The notes under the pieces were generated by a model. It did not search any database and was not told where the DNA came from. It saw only the letters and a program-made list of their open reading frames with translations. Below, one piece after another: positions 1 through 5,220 of a DNA stretch of 5,220 nt. The translations under genes and the position numbers were made by a program. The stretch lies in assembly GCA_012800135.1 (NCBI GenBank), contig JAAZJV010000274.1, positions 1 through 5,220 on the forward strand, in the 5' to 3' direction. The stretch's first letter is position 1, and each line of letters opens with the position of its first letter. Origin of the DNA: Clostridiaceae bacterium (GTDB lineage: Bacteria > Bacillota > Clostridia > Saccharofermentanales > DTU023).

Positions 1-55
1 AACCTGCGAATGCGGGAGTCAAAGTCCCGTGCCTTTACCACTTGGCTACACCCCA
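1..55 (-). tRNA. tRNA-Gln (anticodon TTG), 3' part cut off by the window edge
   Basis: Read on the minus strand, the gene starts at 55 with TGGGGTG (5' acceptor strand). Next come TA, a D arm closed by GCC/GGC, and a 5-bp anticodon stem CGGGA/TCCCG around the loop CTTTGAC. The anticodon is TTG at 20-22, which reads CAA and by wobble CAG glutamine codons. The variable region and the start of the T arm (GCAGGTT) are visible; the rest of the T arm and the 3' acceptor strand lie outside the window. The U1-started acceptor and the T-TTG-A loop are typical of bacterial tRNA-Gln. It lies 19 nt downstream of tRNA-His with no promoter or terminator between them, so both are probably cut from one transcript. 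Confidence 0.93.
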
Positions 56-74
56 ACGTTTTACAAGCCAAATA

Positions 75-152
75 TGGGGTGGAATATGGGACTTGAACCC
101 ACGACCTCCAGGGCCACAACCTGGCACTCTGACCAACTGAGCTAATTCCACC
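75..152 (-). tRNA. tRNA-His (anticodon GTG), with encoded CCA
   Basis: This is a complete cloverleaf on the minus strand. The acceptor stem GTGGAAT (151-145) pairs with ATTCCAC (85-79). The anticodon stem CCAGG/CCTGG encloses the loop TTGTGGC, with anticodon GTG at 115-117. The T arm is GTGGG/CCCAT around TTCAAGT. The extra 5' G (position 152, G-1) faces C73 (position 78); this additional pair is the identity element of histidine tRNAs. The 3' CCA is encoded at 77-75. It is the first gene of the minus-strand tRNA unit, about 19 nt downstream of the predicted transcription start, and is followed by tRNA-Gln. Confidence 0.96.
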
Positions 153-177
153 ATCTCATTCAGAAAAGGCTTCATGT

Positions 178-206
178 ATTCTAGCAAGCGATTTTAACGC
201 TGTCAA
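178..206 (-). promoter_or_regulatory. Sigma-A (sigma-70 type) promoter of the tRNA-His/tRNA-Gln unit
   Basis: On the minus strand a perfect -35 box TTGACA (206-201) is followed by a 17-bp spacer and the -10 box TAGAAT (183-178), which matches TATAAT at five of six positions. Transcription should start near 171, about 19 nt before the tRNA-His 5' end. Such a near-consensus promoter without extra elements is what a constitutive, strongly expressed stable RNA unit needs. Confidence 0.88.
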
Positions 207-241
207 GGATTTGACGGGAGGCGCCAAAACGTGGGAAACTT

Positions 242-247
242 AGGAGG
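242..247 (+). promoter_or_regulatory. Shine-Dalgarno sequence of parE, unusually far from the start
   Basis: AGGAGG is a full match to the anti-Shine-Dalgarno sequence, but 14 nt separate it from the ATG at 262; 5-9 nt is usual. A second purine run, AAAGGG (248-253), lies 8 nt before the ATG and may be the working site or act with the first. No in-frame ATG, GTG or TTG lies between AGGAGG and 262, and the protein aligns to family N-termini from this ATG, so the start is kept. Confidence 0.7.
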
Positions 248-261
248 AAAGGGCAAGGTAT

Positions 262-2238
262 ATGAGTCAAACCTACGATAATACAAGCATTTCTCAACTT
301 AAAGGTCCGGATCGTGTCAGACTGCGCCCGGGCGTCATGTTCGGATCAGATGATCTCCGCGGCTGTCAGCAGGCGTTCTTTGAGATCTTGTCGAACTCGA
401 TCGATGAGGCGCGCGAAGGGCACGGTAAAGTGATCTCGATACGGCGCTACGAAGATTTTTCTATTGAAATCACCGATCGCGGACGCGGTATTCCTCTTGA
501 TTTCAACCCGAATGAGAATCGTTACAACTGGGAACTTGTCTATTGCGAACTTTATGCCGGCGGGAAGTATAAGACCAATCTAGGTATGAATTATGAATAC
601 AGTTTGGGTTTAAACGGCCTTGGCGCCTGTGCCACACAGTACGCATCGCGCTGGTTTGATGTCTCTGTCTGTCGTGACGGGTACCTGTATGAGTTGCATT
701 TTGAGCGCGGAGTCAACATCGGCGGACTTAAGAAAACAAAAACGAATCGAACGACGACCGGTACAACACAGCGTTGGCTTCCCGATGACGATGTTTTTAC
801 CGATATCGAGATTCCCGCATCGTATTTTGTAAGTACGCTCAAGCAACAAGCCGTCGTGAATAGGGGCGTAACTTTTGAGTTCACAGATGACGTTGAATCG
901 GTCAAGGAAACCTTCTGCTATCCGGAGGGCATTCTCGGAATGGTACAGGAAATGAACGAGAATGGACTCACTAAAGCCGCATACTTTACCGGTGAGGGGA
1001 GAGGCCGTGATCGGAAAGATCGTGATGATTACAACGTCAAGTGCGAAGTGGCTTTTGCGTTCAACAATAACGTCAACAGCCTGACGTATTACCACAACTC
1101 ATCTTGGCTTGAGTACGGCGGATCGCCTGATCGCGCAATTCGATCGGCATTTCTTTCGGAGTTTGACGCCTTCCTGAAAGATGAAGGAAAATATCGCGCC
1201 AATGAACCTAAAATCACGTTTGGCGACATTGAAGAAAGCCTTATCCTGATTACCAGCTCGTTTTCAACGGTCACAAGCTACGAAAACCAGACGAAGCGAT
1301 CCATTAATAACCGGTATATTCAACGCTTTATGACGGACCTCATCCGTCGGAATGTGCATGTGTGGTTTCTTGAACATCGCGAGGATGCTCTTCGCGCTGC
1401 CGATCAAGTCCTGCTTAACAGGCGAAGTCGTGAAAAGGCAGAGAAAACGCGTTTAACTGTCAAAAAAAGTCTCATGCAGCAACTCGATGTTTCGACTAGG
1501 GTGCGTCTCTTTGTCGACTGTCGTACGCAGGATGTCAGCAAGCGCGAGCTATATATTGTGGAAGGCAACTCCGCACTGGGGTCGGTTAAGATGGGTCGCG
1601 ATGCGGAGTTTCAGGCCGTCATTCCTGTTCGCGGGAAGATCTTGAACTGCCTCAAGGCTGATTATCAAGCGATTTTCAAGAATGACATCATCATGGATCT
1701 CATCAAAATTTTGGGATGCGGCGTCGATCTTCCGAAAAAATACAGCAAAAACATCCCTCCATTTGACATTGAGAAGTTGCGCTGGAATAAGGTCATCATC
1801 TGTACGGATGCGGACGTCGACGGTTTTCAGATTCGGACATTGATTTTGGCGATGTTCTATAGGTTAACGCCCGAACTGATCCGCCAACAAAAGATTTTTA
1901 TTGCAGAATCGCCGCTTTATGAAATTACTCATCGGTTAAAGCATATTGATCGCACGTATTTTGTTTACTCCGATCAGGAAAAAAACGAACTGCTTTCGTC
2001 GCTTACGAACGGTTCCGTTCATATTCAGCGTTCCAAAGGTCTCGGCGAGAACGAGCCGGAGATGATGTGGGATACAACAATGAATCCTAGGACACGCCGG
2101 CTTGTCGCAGTGATGCCGGAAGATGAAAAGACGATGGAGTCTACGTTTAATTTACTGCTTGGAAGTGACGTTTCGGGTCGGCGTGCTTGTATTGAGGAAA
2201 CAGGACATCTCTACCTTGAGATGCTCGATGTCGGTTAG
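262..2238 (+). CDS. parE: DNA topoisomerase IV-like subunit B (ParE-type; ATPase and Toprim subunit)
   Basis: ATP-dependent subunit of a type IIA topoisomerase; it acts with the ParC-type protein encoded next to it on chromosomal DNA in the cytoplasm. Residues about 7-215 form the GHKL ATPase: catalytic Glu41 and Mg-binding Asn45 in EILSNSIDEA, DRGRGIP at 72-78, and the ATP-lid motif GLNGLGA at 116-122. The transducer follows (about 220-400), with the QTK loop at 343-345. The Toprim domain has Glu434 in EGNSA and the metal-binding DADVD at 516-520; the C-terminal signature QRSKGLGE is at 589-596. The 658-aa length lacks the large insert of E. coli GyrB. The sequence resembles, from memory, the clostridial second topoisomerase B subunit, which databases often label gyrB. 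One oddity is Asn436 where EGDSA is usual. R138 matches the aminocoumarin-contact arginine of GyrB. The type is certain; the ParE-versus-GyrB label is an inference, supported by the partner lacking a GyrA box. Confidence 0.94.
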   Translation: MSQTYDNTSISQLKGPDRVRLRPGVMFGSDDLRGCQQAFFEILSNSIDEAREGHGKVISIRRYEDFSIEITDRGRGIPLDFNPNENRYNWELVYCELYAGGKYKTNLGMNYEYSLGLNGLGACATQYASRWFDVSVCRDGYLYELHFERGVNIGGLKKTKTNRTTTGTTQRWLPDDDVFTDIEIPASYFVSTLKQQAVVNRGVTFEFTDDVESVKETFCYPEGILGMVQEMNENGLTKAAYFTGEGRGRDRKDRDDYNVKCEVAFAFNNNVNSLTYYHNSSWLEYGGSPDRAIRSAFLSEFDAFLKDEGKYRANEPKITFGDIEESLILITSSFSTVTSYENQTKRSINNRYIQRFMTDLIRRNVHVWFLEHREDALRAADQVLLNRRSREKAEKTRLTVKKSLMQQLDVSTRVRLFVDCRTQDVSKRELYIVEGNSALGSVKMGRDAEFQAVIPVRGKILNCLKADYQAIFKNDIIMDLIKILGCGVDLPKKYSKNIPPFDIEKLRWNKVIICTDADVDGFQIRTLILAMFYRLTPELIRQQKIFIAESPLYEITHRLKHIDRTYFVYSDQEKNELLSSLTNGSVHIQRSKGLGENEPEMMWDTTMNPRTRRLVAVMPEDEKTMESTFNLLLGSDVSGRRACIEETGHLYLEMLDVG

Positions 2239-2272
2239 TTGCAGCCGCCCCGAATGTAGCTAAAAGTCCCTG

Positions 2273-2278
2273 TATAAT
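2273..2278 (+). promoter_or_regulatory. Candidate -10 box (TATAAT) of a parC promoter
   Basis: The hexamer is a perfect TATAAT in otherwise mixed sequence, with a predicted start near 2285 and a 55-nt leader before the parC ATG. At 16-18 bp upstream the sequence is CCGAAT-like, with no resemblance to TTGACA. The TG at 2271-2272 touches the hexamer directly, so it is one base off the extended -10 form. If real, the promoter is probably weak or depends on an activator. Confidence 0.5.
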
Positions 2279-2286
2279 TGATTTTT

Positions 2287-2308
2287 GAGTGTTTGCATGC
2301 CAACACTC
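2287..2308. repeat. 22-bp near-perfect palindrome, operator-like, overlapping the predicted parC transcription start
   Basis: The arms GAGTGTT (2287-2293) and AACACTC (2302-2308) are exact reverse complements, and the centre contains the palindrome GCATGC (2295-2300). Ten of eleven pairs match; only T2294 facing C2301 breaks the symmetry. It begins about two bases after the start predicted from the TATAAT at 2273-2278. It could bind a dimeric repressor, or form a 7-bp stem at the 5' end of the parC mRNA. No T run follows on either strand, which argues against a terminator. Confidence 0.6.
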
Positions 2309-2320
2309 GCGTCTTGATGA

Positions 2321-2328
2321 AGAAAGGA
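2321..2328 (+). promoter_or_regulatory. Shine-Dalgarno sequence that decides the parC start
   Basis: AGAAAGGA ends 11 nt before the ATG at 2340. The longer in-frame alternative, GTG at 2289, has no such site before it and would begin inside the palindrome, so the ATG at 2340 is preferred. Confidence 0.7.
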
Positions 2329-2339
2329 ACGAAGGCGTC

Positions 2340-4574
2340 ATGCCAGCTAGAAAACGCAAAAAAGAAGCCGGAGATCTGAAAGGCGCTTTCATCGAGCAGC
2401 CGGTTTCGACCACGCTTTACGATAACTACATGCCGTACGCAATGAGCGTTATTGTGTCGCGCGCGATTCCGGAGATTGACGGCTTTAAGCCGTCACACCG
2501 AAAATTATTGTATACGATGTACACGATGAATCTGCTCGGCGGGCACCGCGCAAAATCGGCAGATGTTGTCGGACAGACGATGAAACTTAATCCTCACGGC
2601 GATCAGGCCATTTACGAGACGATGGTTCGCCTGACAAGAGGCAATGGCGCATTGCTTCATCCGTGGATCGATTCCAAGGGCAACTTTGGCAGTGTAACTT
2701 CGCGCGACATGCAGTACGCTGCGTCGCGCTACACGGAAGTCCGTCTTGACCCGTCTTGTGAGGCTCTATTCTCCGGTCTCTCAAAGCAAGCTGTCGATTT
2801 CGTCGACAACTATTCCGGTACCATGAAAGAGCCGCTGCTGCTTCCGGCGACGTTCCCGACGATTCTCGTCAACAACAATCAGGGCATAGCGGTCGGCATG
2901 GCGAGCAATATTTGCTCATTCAACTTAAAGGAAGTCTGCGAGGCGACGATTGCGCTGATCGATGACCCGGAGGTCGATCTGTTGGATTATATGCCGGCGC
3001 CCGATTTCTCTACGGGAGGTTATATTATTTACGATCGCGACCAGATGCGCGATATTTACAATTCTGGAAGAGGTTCGTTTCAGATTCGCGGCGCGGTGGA
3101 TATCAATCGCAAAGAACGCAGGATTGAAATCAGAGAAATTCCCTATACGACGACGATCGAAGCGATCATTGAAGATATCGCTGACGGTATGAAATCGGGA
3201 CAATATAATGATGTTGTCAATGTGCGCGATGAGACAGATCTGAACGGCCTTTGTATTACCGTTGAATACCGCGCTTCGACCGATGCCGATGTGTTGCTTC
3301 ACAGGCTCTTTGATAAGACGCCGTTGCAGAATTCATTTTCATGTAATTTCAACGTGCTTATCAACGGACAGCCCAAAGTTCTCGGTGTTCGCGAAATCCT
3401 CAACGAATGGATTCTTTGGCGCAGCGGCTGTATCGTAAGAGAAGCGAAATACGATGCGGCACGTATGCGCGATAGGCTTCATCTTTTGCGCGGTATGGAG
3501 AAAATTCTGCTCGACATCGACAAGGCCATTGCCGTTATTCGTCTTACGGAATCGGAAAAAGAGGTGGTGCCTCGATTGATGCAGGCGTTCGATATCGATG
3601 AGGTGCAAGCAGAGAACGTCGCTGACATTAAACTTCGTCACTTAAACAGGGATTACATTTTGAAGCGGTTACGCGATATCGATGTATTAGAAAAAGACAT
3701 TGCAGACCTTGAGCGTCTGATCGGAAGCAAGGCTCGCATCCGCAACAAGATAAAAGCACAACTTGCTGATGTAGCCAAAAAGTATGGTCGAGAGCGTAAA
3801 ACTGAATTAATCGAGCCTGATGACATAGAGATACCGGAAGAGGAAGATTTGATTCCGAATTACAATACGCGTCTTTATTTGACGCAAGAGGGCTACGTCA
3901 AAAAACTTGCCTTGACGTCGCTTCGCGGCAACTTCGAAATCAAAGTCAAAGAAGGCGACAAGCTCATTCAGGAAATCGAGTCGACGAATCATTCTGAACT
4001 TTTCTTTTTCACTGATAAGGCTCAAGTTTACAAACTCAAAGCGTGGGAAATTGAGGATCACCGACCGTCTTTGCTGGGTGAATATTCGCCTAATCTGCTC
4101 GACCTCGATGAGGGTGAACATGTCGTGTTTATTCATTCCGTTGAGGATGAACAGTTTGACGGTGAATTTTTGTTCGTGTTTCAAAACGGCAAGGGTGTGC
4201 GCGTCGATGTAGCGCACTATGAGACAAAACAGCGCCGAAAGAAACTTGTCAACGCTTATAGTGACGCGTCGCCCCTTATCGGTATGGCTTTCATACCGCC
4301 CGATGAGGATCCGATATTTGCCATTCGTTCGAAAAAGAATAAGTTGCTCGTCTTTTCGTCGTCATTGATTGTTCAAAAAGCGACGCGCCAAGCGCAGGGT
4401 GCGACGATCTTGCGATCCAAGAATGACGTTGTGGTAAGTCTTCTGACCGAAGCGGATCTCCATTTTGTCAAGGATCTCCAATATTATAAAATCGCGAAGA
4501 TCCCGACAGCAGGAAGATACATTCGAGAAGAGACGATAGAAGCGCGACAACTGTCGCTTATGGACAATGTTTAA
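2340..4574 (+). CDS. parC: DNA topoisomerase IV-like subunit A (ParC-type; DNA-cleaving subunit)
   Basis: Breakage-reunion subunit that cuts both DNA strands and passes a second duplex through the gap, with the adjacent ParE-type ATPase. Residues about 20-360 form the winged-helix and tower core. Catalytic Tyr131 follows Arg130 in ASRYTEVRL, NPHGDQAIYE at 84-93 is the quinolone-determining helix, and QGIAVGMASN at 181-190 includes the DNA-bending Ile183. Residues about 361-500 are a long charged helical stretch forming the coiled coil and exit gate. From about 508 to 705 four pinwheel-like blades can be counted (starting near 508, 551, 607 and 656), followed by a short tail. There is no GyrA box (QRRGGKG); the nearest string, QRRKKLV at 631-637, lacks the glycines, so gyrase-type negative supercoiling is unlikely. 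Gln89 replaces the usual quinolone-binding Ser, while Glu93 keeps the acidic partner. The chosen ATG gives 744 aa, within the normal ParC range. Databases may call this family GyrA. Confidence 0.94.
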   Translation: MPARKRKKEAGDLKGAFIEQPVSTTLYDNYMPYAMSVIVSRAIPEIDGFKPSHRKLLYTMYTMNLLGGHRAKSADVVGQTMKLNPHGDQAIYETMVRLTRGNGALLHPWIDSKGNFGSVTSRDMQYAASRYTEVRLDPSCEALFSGLSKQAVDFVDNYSGTMKEPLLLPATFPTILVNNNQGIAVGMASNICSFNLKEVCEATIALIDDPEVDLLDYMPAPDFSTGGYIIYDRDQMRDIYNSGRGSFQIRGAVDINRKERRIEIREIPYTTTIEAIIEDIADGMKSGQYNDVVNVRDETDLNGLCITVEYRASTDADVLLHRLFDKTPLQNSFSCNFNVLINGQPKVLGVREILNEWILWRSGCIVREAKYDAARMRDRLHLLRGMEKILLDIDKAIAVIRLTESEKEVVPRLMQAFDIDEVQAENVADIKLRHLNRDYILKRLRDIDVLEKDIADLERLIGSKARIRNKIKAQLADVAKKYGRERKTELIEPDDIEIPEEEDLIPNYNTRLYLTQEGYVKKLALTSLRGNFEIKVKEGDKLIQEIESTNHSELFFFTDKAQVYKLKAWEIEDHRPSLLGEYSPNLLDLDEGEHVVFIHSVEDEQFDGEFLFVFQNGKGVRVDVAHYETKQRRKKLVNAYSDASPLIGMAFIPPDEDPIFAIRSKKNKLLVFSSSLIVQKATRQAQGATILRSKNDVVVSLLTEADLHFVKDLQYYKIAKIPTAGRYIREETIEARQLSLMDNV

Positions 4575-5220
4575 GCGCTCCGGCAAGAAGTCGGGTATCT
4601 CGACTAAGCAGCACTCTGCCGCGCGAATACGTCAACGGCGGATGATCGCGATCGCCTTAGCGACACTTGTGTCCGCCGTCGCGTTGCTTTGGCTTGTCCT
4701 AAGAAAAAACGATCCTGTTGTACCGTACACGTGGCGTGATTTCGAACAAGCTTTCGAGCGCGGCGATGACGACCGAATGATCGCGATGTACGACGAATTA
4801 AGACTTTTCCGTGCTGACCTGATCTCTACCGACAGGTCATCTGTCCAATCGGTAATAACGGAAACCGATCAGCTTATCAAACGCGTAGAAGAAAAGGTTG
4901 CCTTGCGAGGAAAAGCTCTTCTTTCTGAGGCGGCAAAAGGTGAGAGCTGGACGCCGAAAGAGACGTATCGTATGGCACGTTATGTACCGATTGCGACGCC
5001 CCCTTTCTTCGAACATATTCACGCTGTTATCGCTGATTATCTTGAGGGTAACGTCGACGAGAGCACGATCGTCCGATTCGCGGATAATGTGGTAAAGATA
5101 CTACCTTTTCGACAAGAATTCGGCACATTTTTCAGTGATAAAAGCACAATGACAGCGGCGCGTGAACTGATCGACAAAGTTCTCAAATCGGGAGTCGACA
5201 AAAATCGTGAAGAACAGCTT
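4567..5220 (+). CDS. Unrecognised single-pass membrane protein, C-terminus beyond the window
   Basis: An open frame of 218 codons runs without a stop to the right edge. It starts at ATG 4567 and shares ATGTTTAA with the end of parC. The nearest in-frame stop upstream is TAG at 4537 and no other start lies between; no Shine-Dalgarno sequence is visible, so translation is probably coupled to parC. Residues 1-25 are strongly basic (ten Lys/Arg, no acidic residues). Residues 26-45 (MIAIALATLVSAVALLWLVL) form one hydrophobic segment, best read as a signal anchor because no cleavage site is obvious. The positive-inside rule puts the rest outside the membrane. That part (46-218) is charged and mostly helical in appearance: WRDFEQAFERGDDDRMIAMYDEL at 56-78 looks like a TPR-style helix pair, and 91-120 is amphipathic. 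I recognise no family or catalytic motif. Placement after parC suggests co-expression but does not prove a shared function. Confidence 0.82.
   Translation, partial: MFKRSGKKSGISTKQHSAARIRQRRMIAIALATLVSAVALLWLVLRKNDPVVPYTWRDFEQAFERGDDDRMIAMYDELRLFRADLISTDRSSVQSVITETDQLIKRVEEKVALRGKALLSEAAKGESWTPKETYRMARYVPIATPPFFEHIHAVIADYLEGNVDESTIVRFADNVVKILPFRQEFGTFFSDKSTMTAARELIDKVLKSGVDKNREEQL

Larger units (their letters stand above)
153..261. other. Divergent intergenic region between the tRNA unit and parE
   Basis: The gap holds the tRNA promoter on the minus strand and the ribosome-binding region of parE on the plus strand. No convincing plus-strand promoter is visible. TTGACG at 211-216 resembles a -35 box, but nothing like a -10 lies 16-19 bp further on. 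TTCATG (171-176) with TTTAAC (193-198) at 16 bp is only a weak pair. GTCAA (202-206) and TTGAC (211-215) form a short dyad exactly over the tRNA -35 box. How parE is transcribed is therefore not settled by the sequence. Confidence 0.6.
2239..2339. other. Intergenic region between parE and parC with an internal promoter and operator-like dyad
   Basis: The 101-bp gap contains no Rho-independent terminator: no GC-rich hairpin is followed by a T run on either strand. parE transcription may therefore read into parC. It holds a perfect -10 hexamer at 2273-2278, a 22-bp dyad at 2287-2308 and the parC ribosome-binding site at 2321-2328. Two closely related partner genes separated by this much regulatory-looking sequence suggest that parC is at least partly transcribed on its own. 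Confidence 0.65.

Noticed and set aside
610..1095. A 161-codon open frame on the minus strand inside parE, and several shorter antisense frames in parE and parC
   Set aside because: They lie opposite strongly conserved coding sequence, have no ribosome-binding site or recognisable protein features, and are explained as shadows of the sense codon pattern.
2287..2308. The palindrome as a Rho-independent terminator of parE
   Set aside because: The stem is only 7 bp and not GC-rich, and no T run follows it on either strand; the nearby T run precedes it on the plus strand.
2287..2308. The palindrome as a LexA (SOS) box
   Set aside because: It fits neither the Gram-positive GAAC-N4-GTTC pattern nor the E. 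coli CTG-N10-CAG pattern.
2289..2339. GTG at 2289 as the start of parC (17 more residues)
   Set aside because: It has no Shine-Dalgarno sequence, begins inside the palindrome just after the predicted transcription start, and adds residues unlike family N-termini. ATG 2340 has AGAAAGGA in front of it.
4230..4250. QRRKKLV (ParC residues 631-637) as a GyrA box
   Set aside because: Only the first three residues agree; the required glycines are missing. It is better read as the basic edge of a C-terminal blade.
4837..5095. Two short open frames (61 codons minus strand, 65 codons plus strand) near the right end
   Set aside because: Both overlap the longer open frame starting at 4567, which has a coherent membrane-anchor layout; the short frames have no start-site support.
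1..5220. Mobile element, CRISPR array, toxin-antitoxin or defence module
   Set aside because: There are no transposase, integrase or nuclease motifs, no direct repeats with spacers and no terminal inverted repeats. The genes are tRNAs, a topoisomerase pair and one unknown membrane protein.

Overview
The window looks like a housekeeping segment of a Gram-positive bacterial chromosome. The best guess is a member of the Bacillota, class Clostridia. The evidence is the divergent topoisomerase IV-like gene pair, whose sequences resemble (from memory) the paralogous type IIA topoisomerase found beside the ordinary gyrase in Clostridia. A genome-encoded CCA on the histidine tRNA and a strong AGGAGG Shine-Dalgarno sequence fit this. 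Species cannot be named from the sequence alone.

Layout. Positions 1-152 hold two tRNA genes on the minus strand, tRNA-His(GTG) followed by tRNA-Gln(TTG). The Gln gene runs off the left edge. They read from a near-consensus promoter (TTGACA, 17 bp, TAGAAT) in the 109-bp gap before parE. parE (262-2238, 658 aa) and parC (2340-4574, 744 aa) follow on the plus strand. They encode the ATPase/Toprim subunit and the DNA-cleaving subunit of one type II topoisomerase. The 101-bp gap between them carries a perfect TATAAT and, just downstream, a 22-bp near-perfect palindrome, so parC may have its own regulated transcription start. A third gene starts at 4567, overlaps the parC stop by 8 bp and is open to the right edge. 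It encodes an unrecognised single-pass membrane protein with a basic cytoplasmic tail.

How the genes work together. ParE binds and hydrolyses ATP and supplies the metal-binding Toprim domain. ParC supplies the active-site tyrosine and a C-terminal DNA-wrapping domain. Together they should form an A2B2 enzyme that passes one duplex through another. The absence of a GyrA box suggests a decatenating or relaxing enzyme rather than a negative-supercoiling gyrase. All catalytic residues looked for are present, but two positions equivalent to classical quinolone-resistance sites differ from the sensitive consensus (Asn436 in ParE, Gln89 in ParC).

I see no mobile element, CRISPR array, defence system or evidently new multi-gene system. 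The points most worth checking are the palindrome at the parC promoter, the two drug-pocket substitutions and the coupled membrane protein gene.
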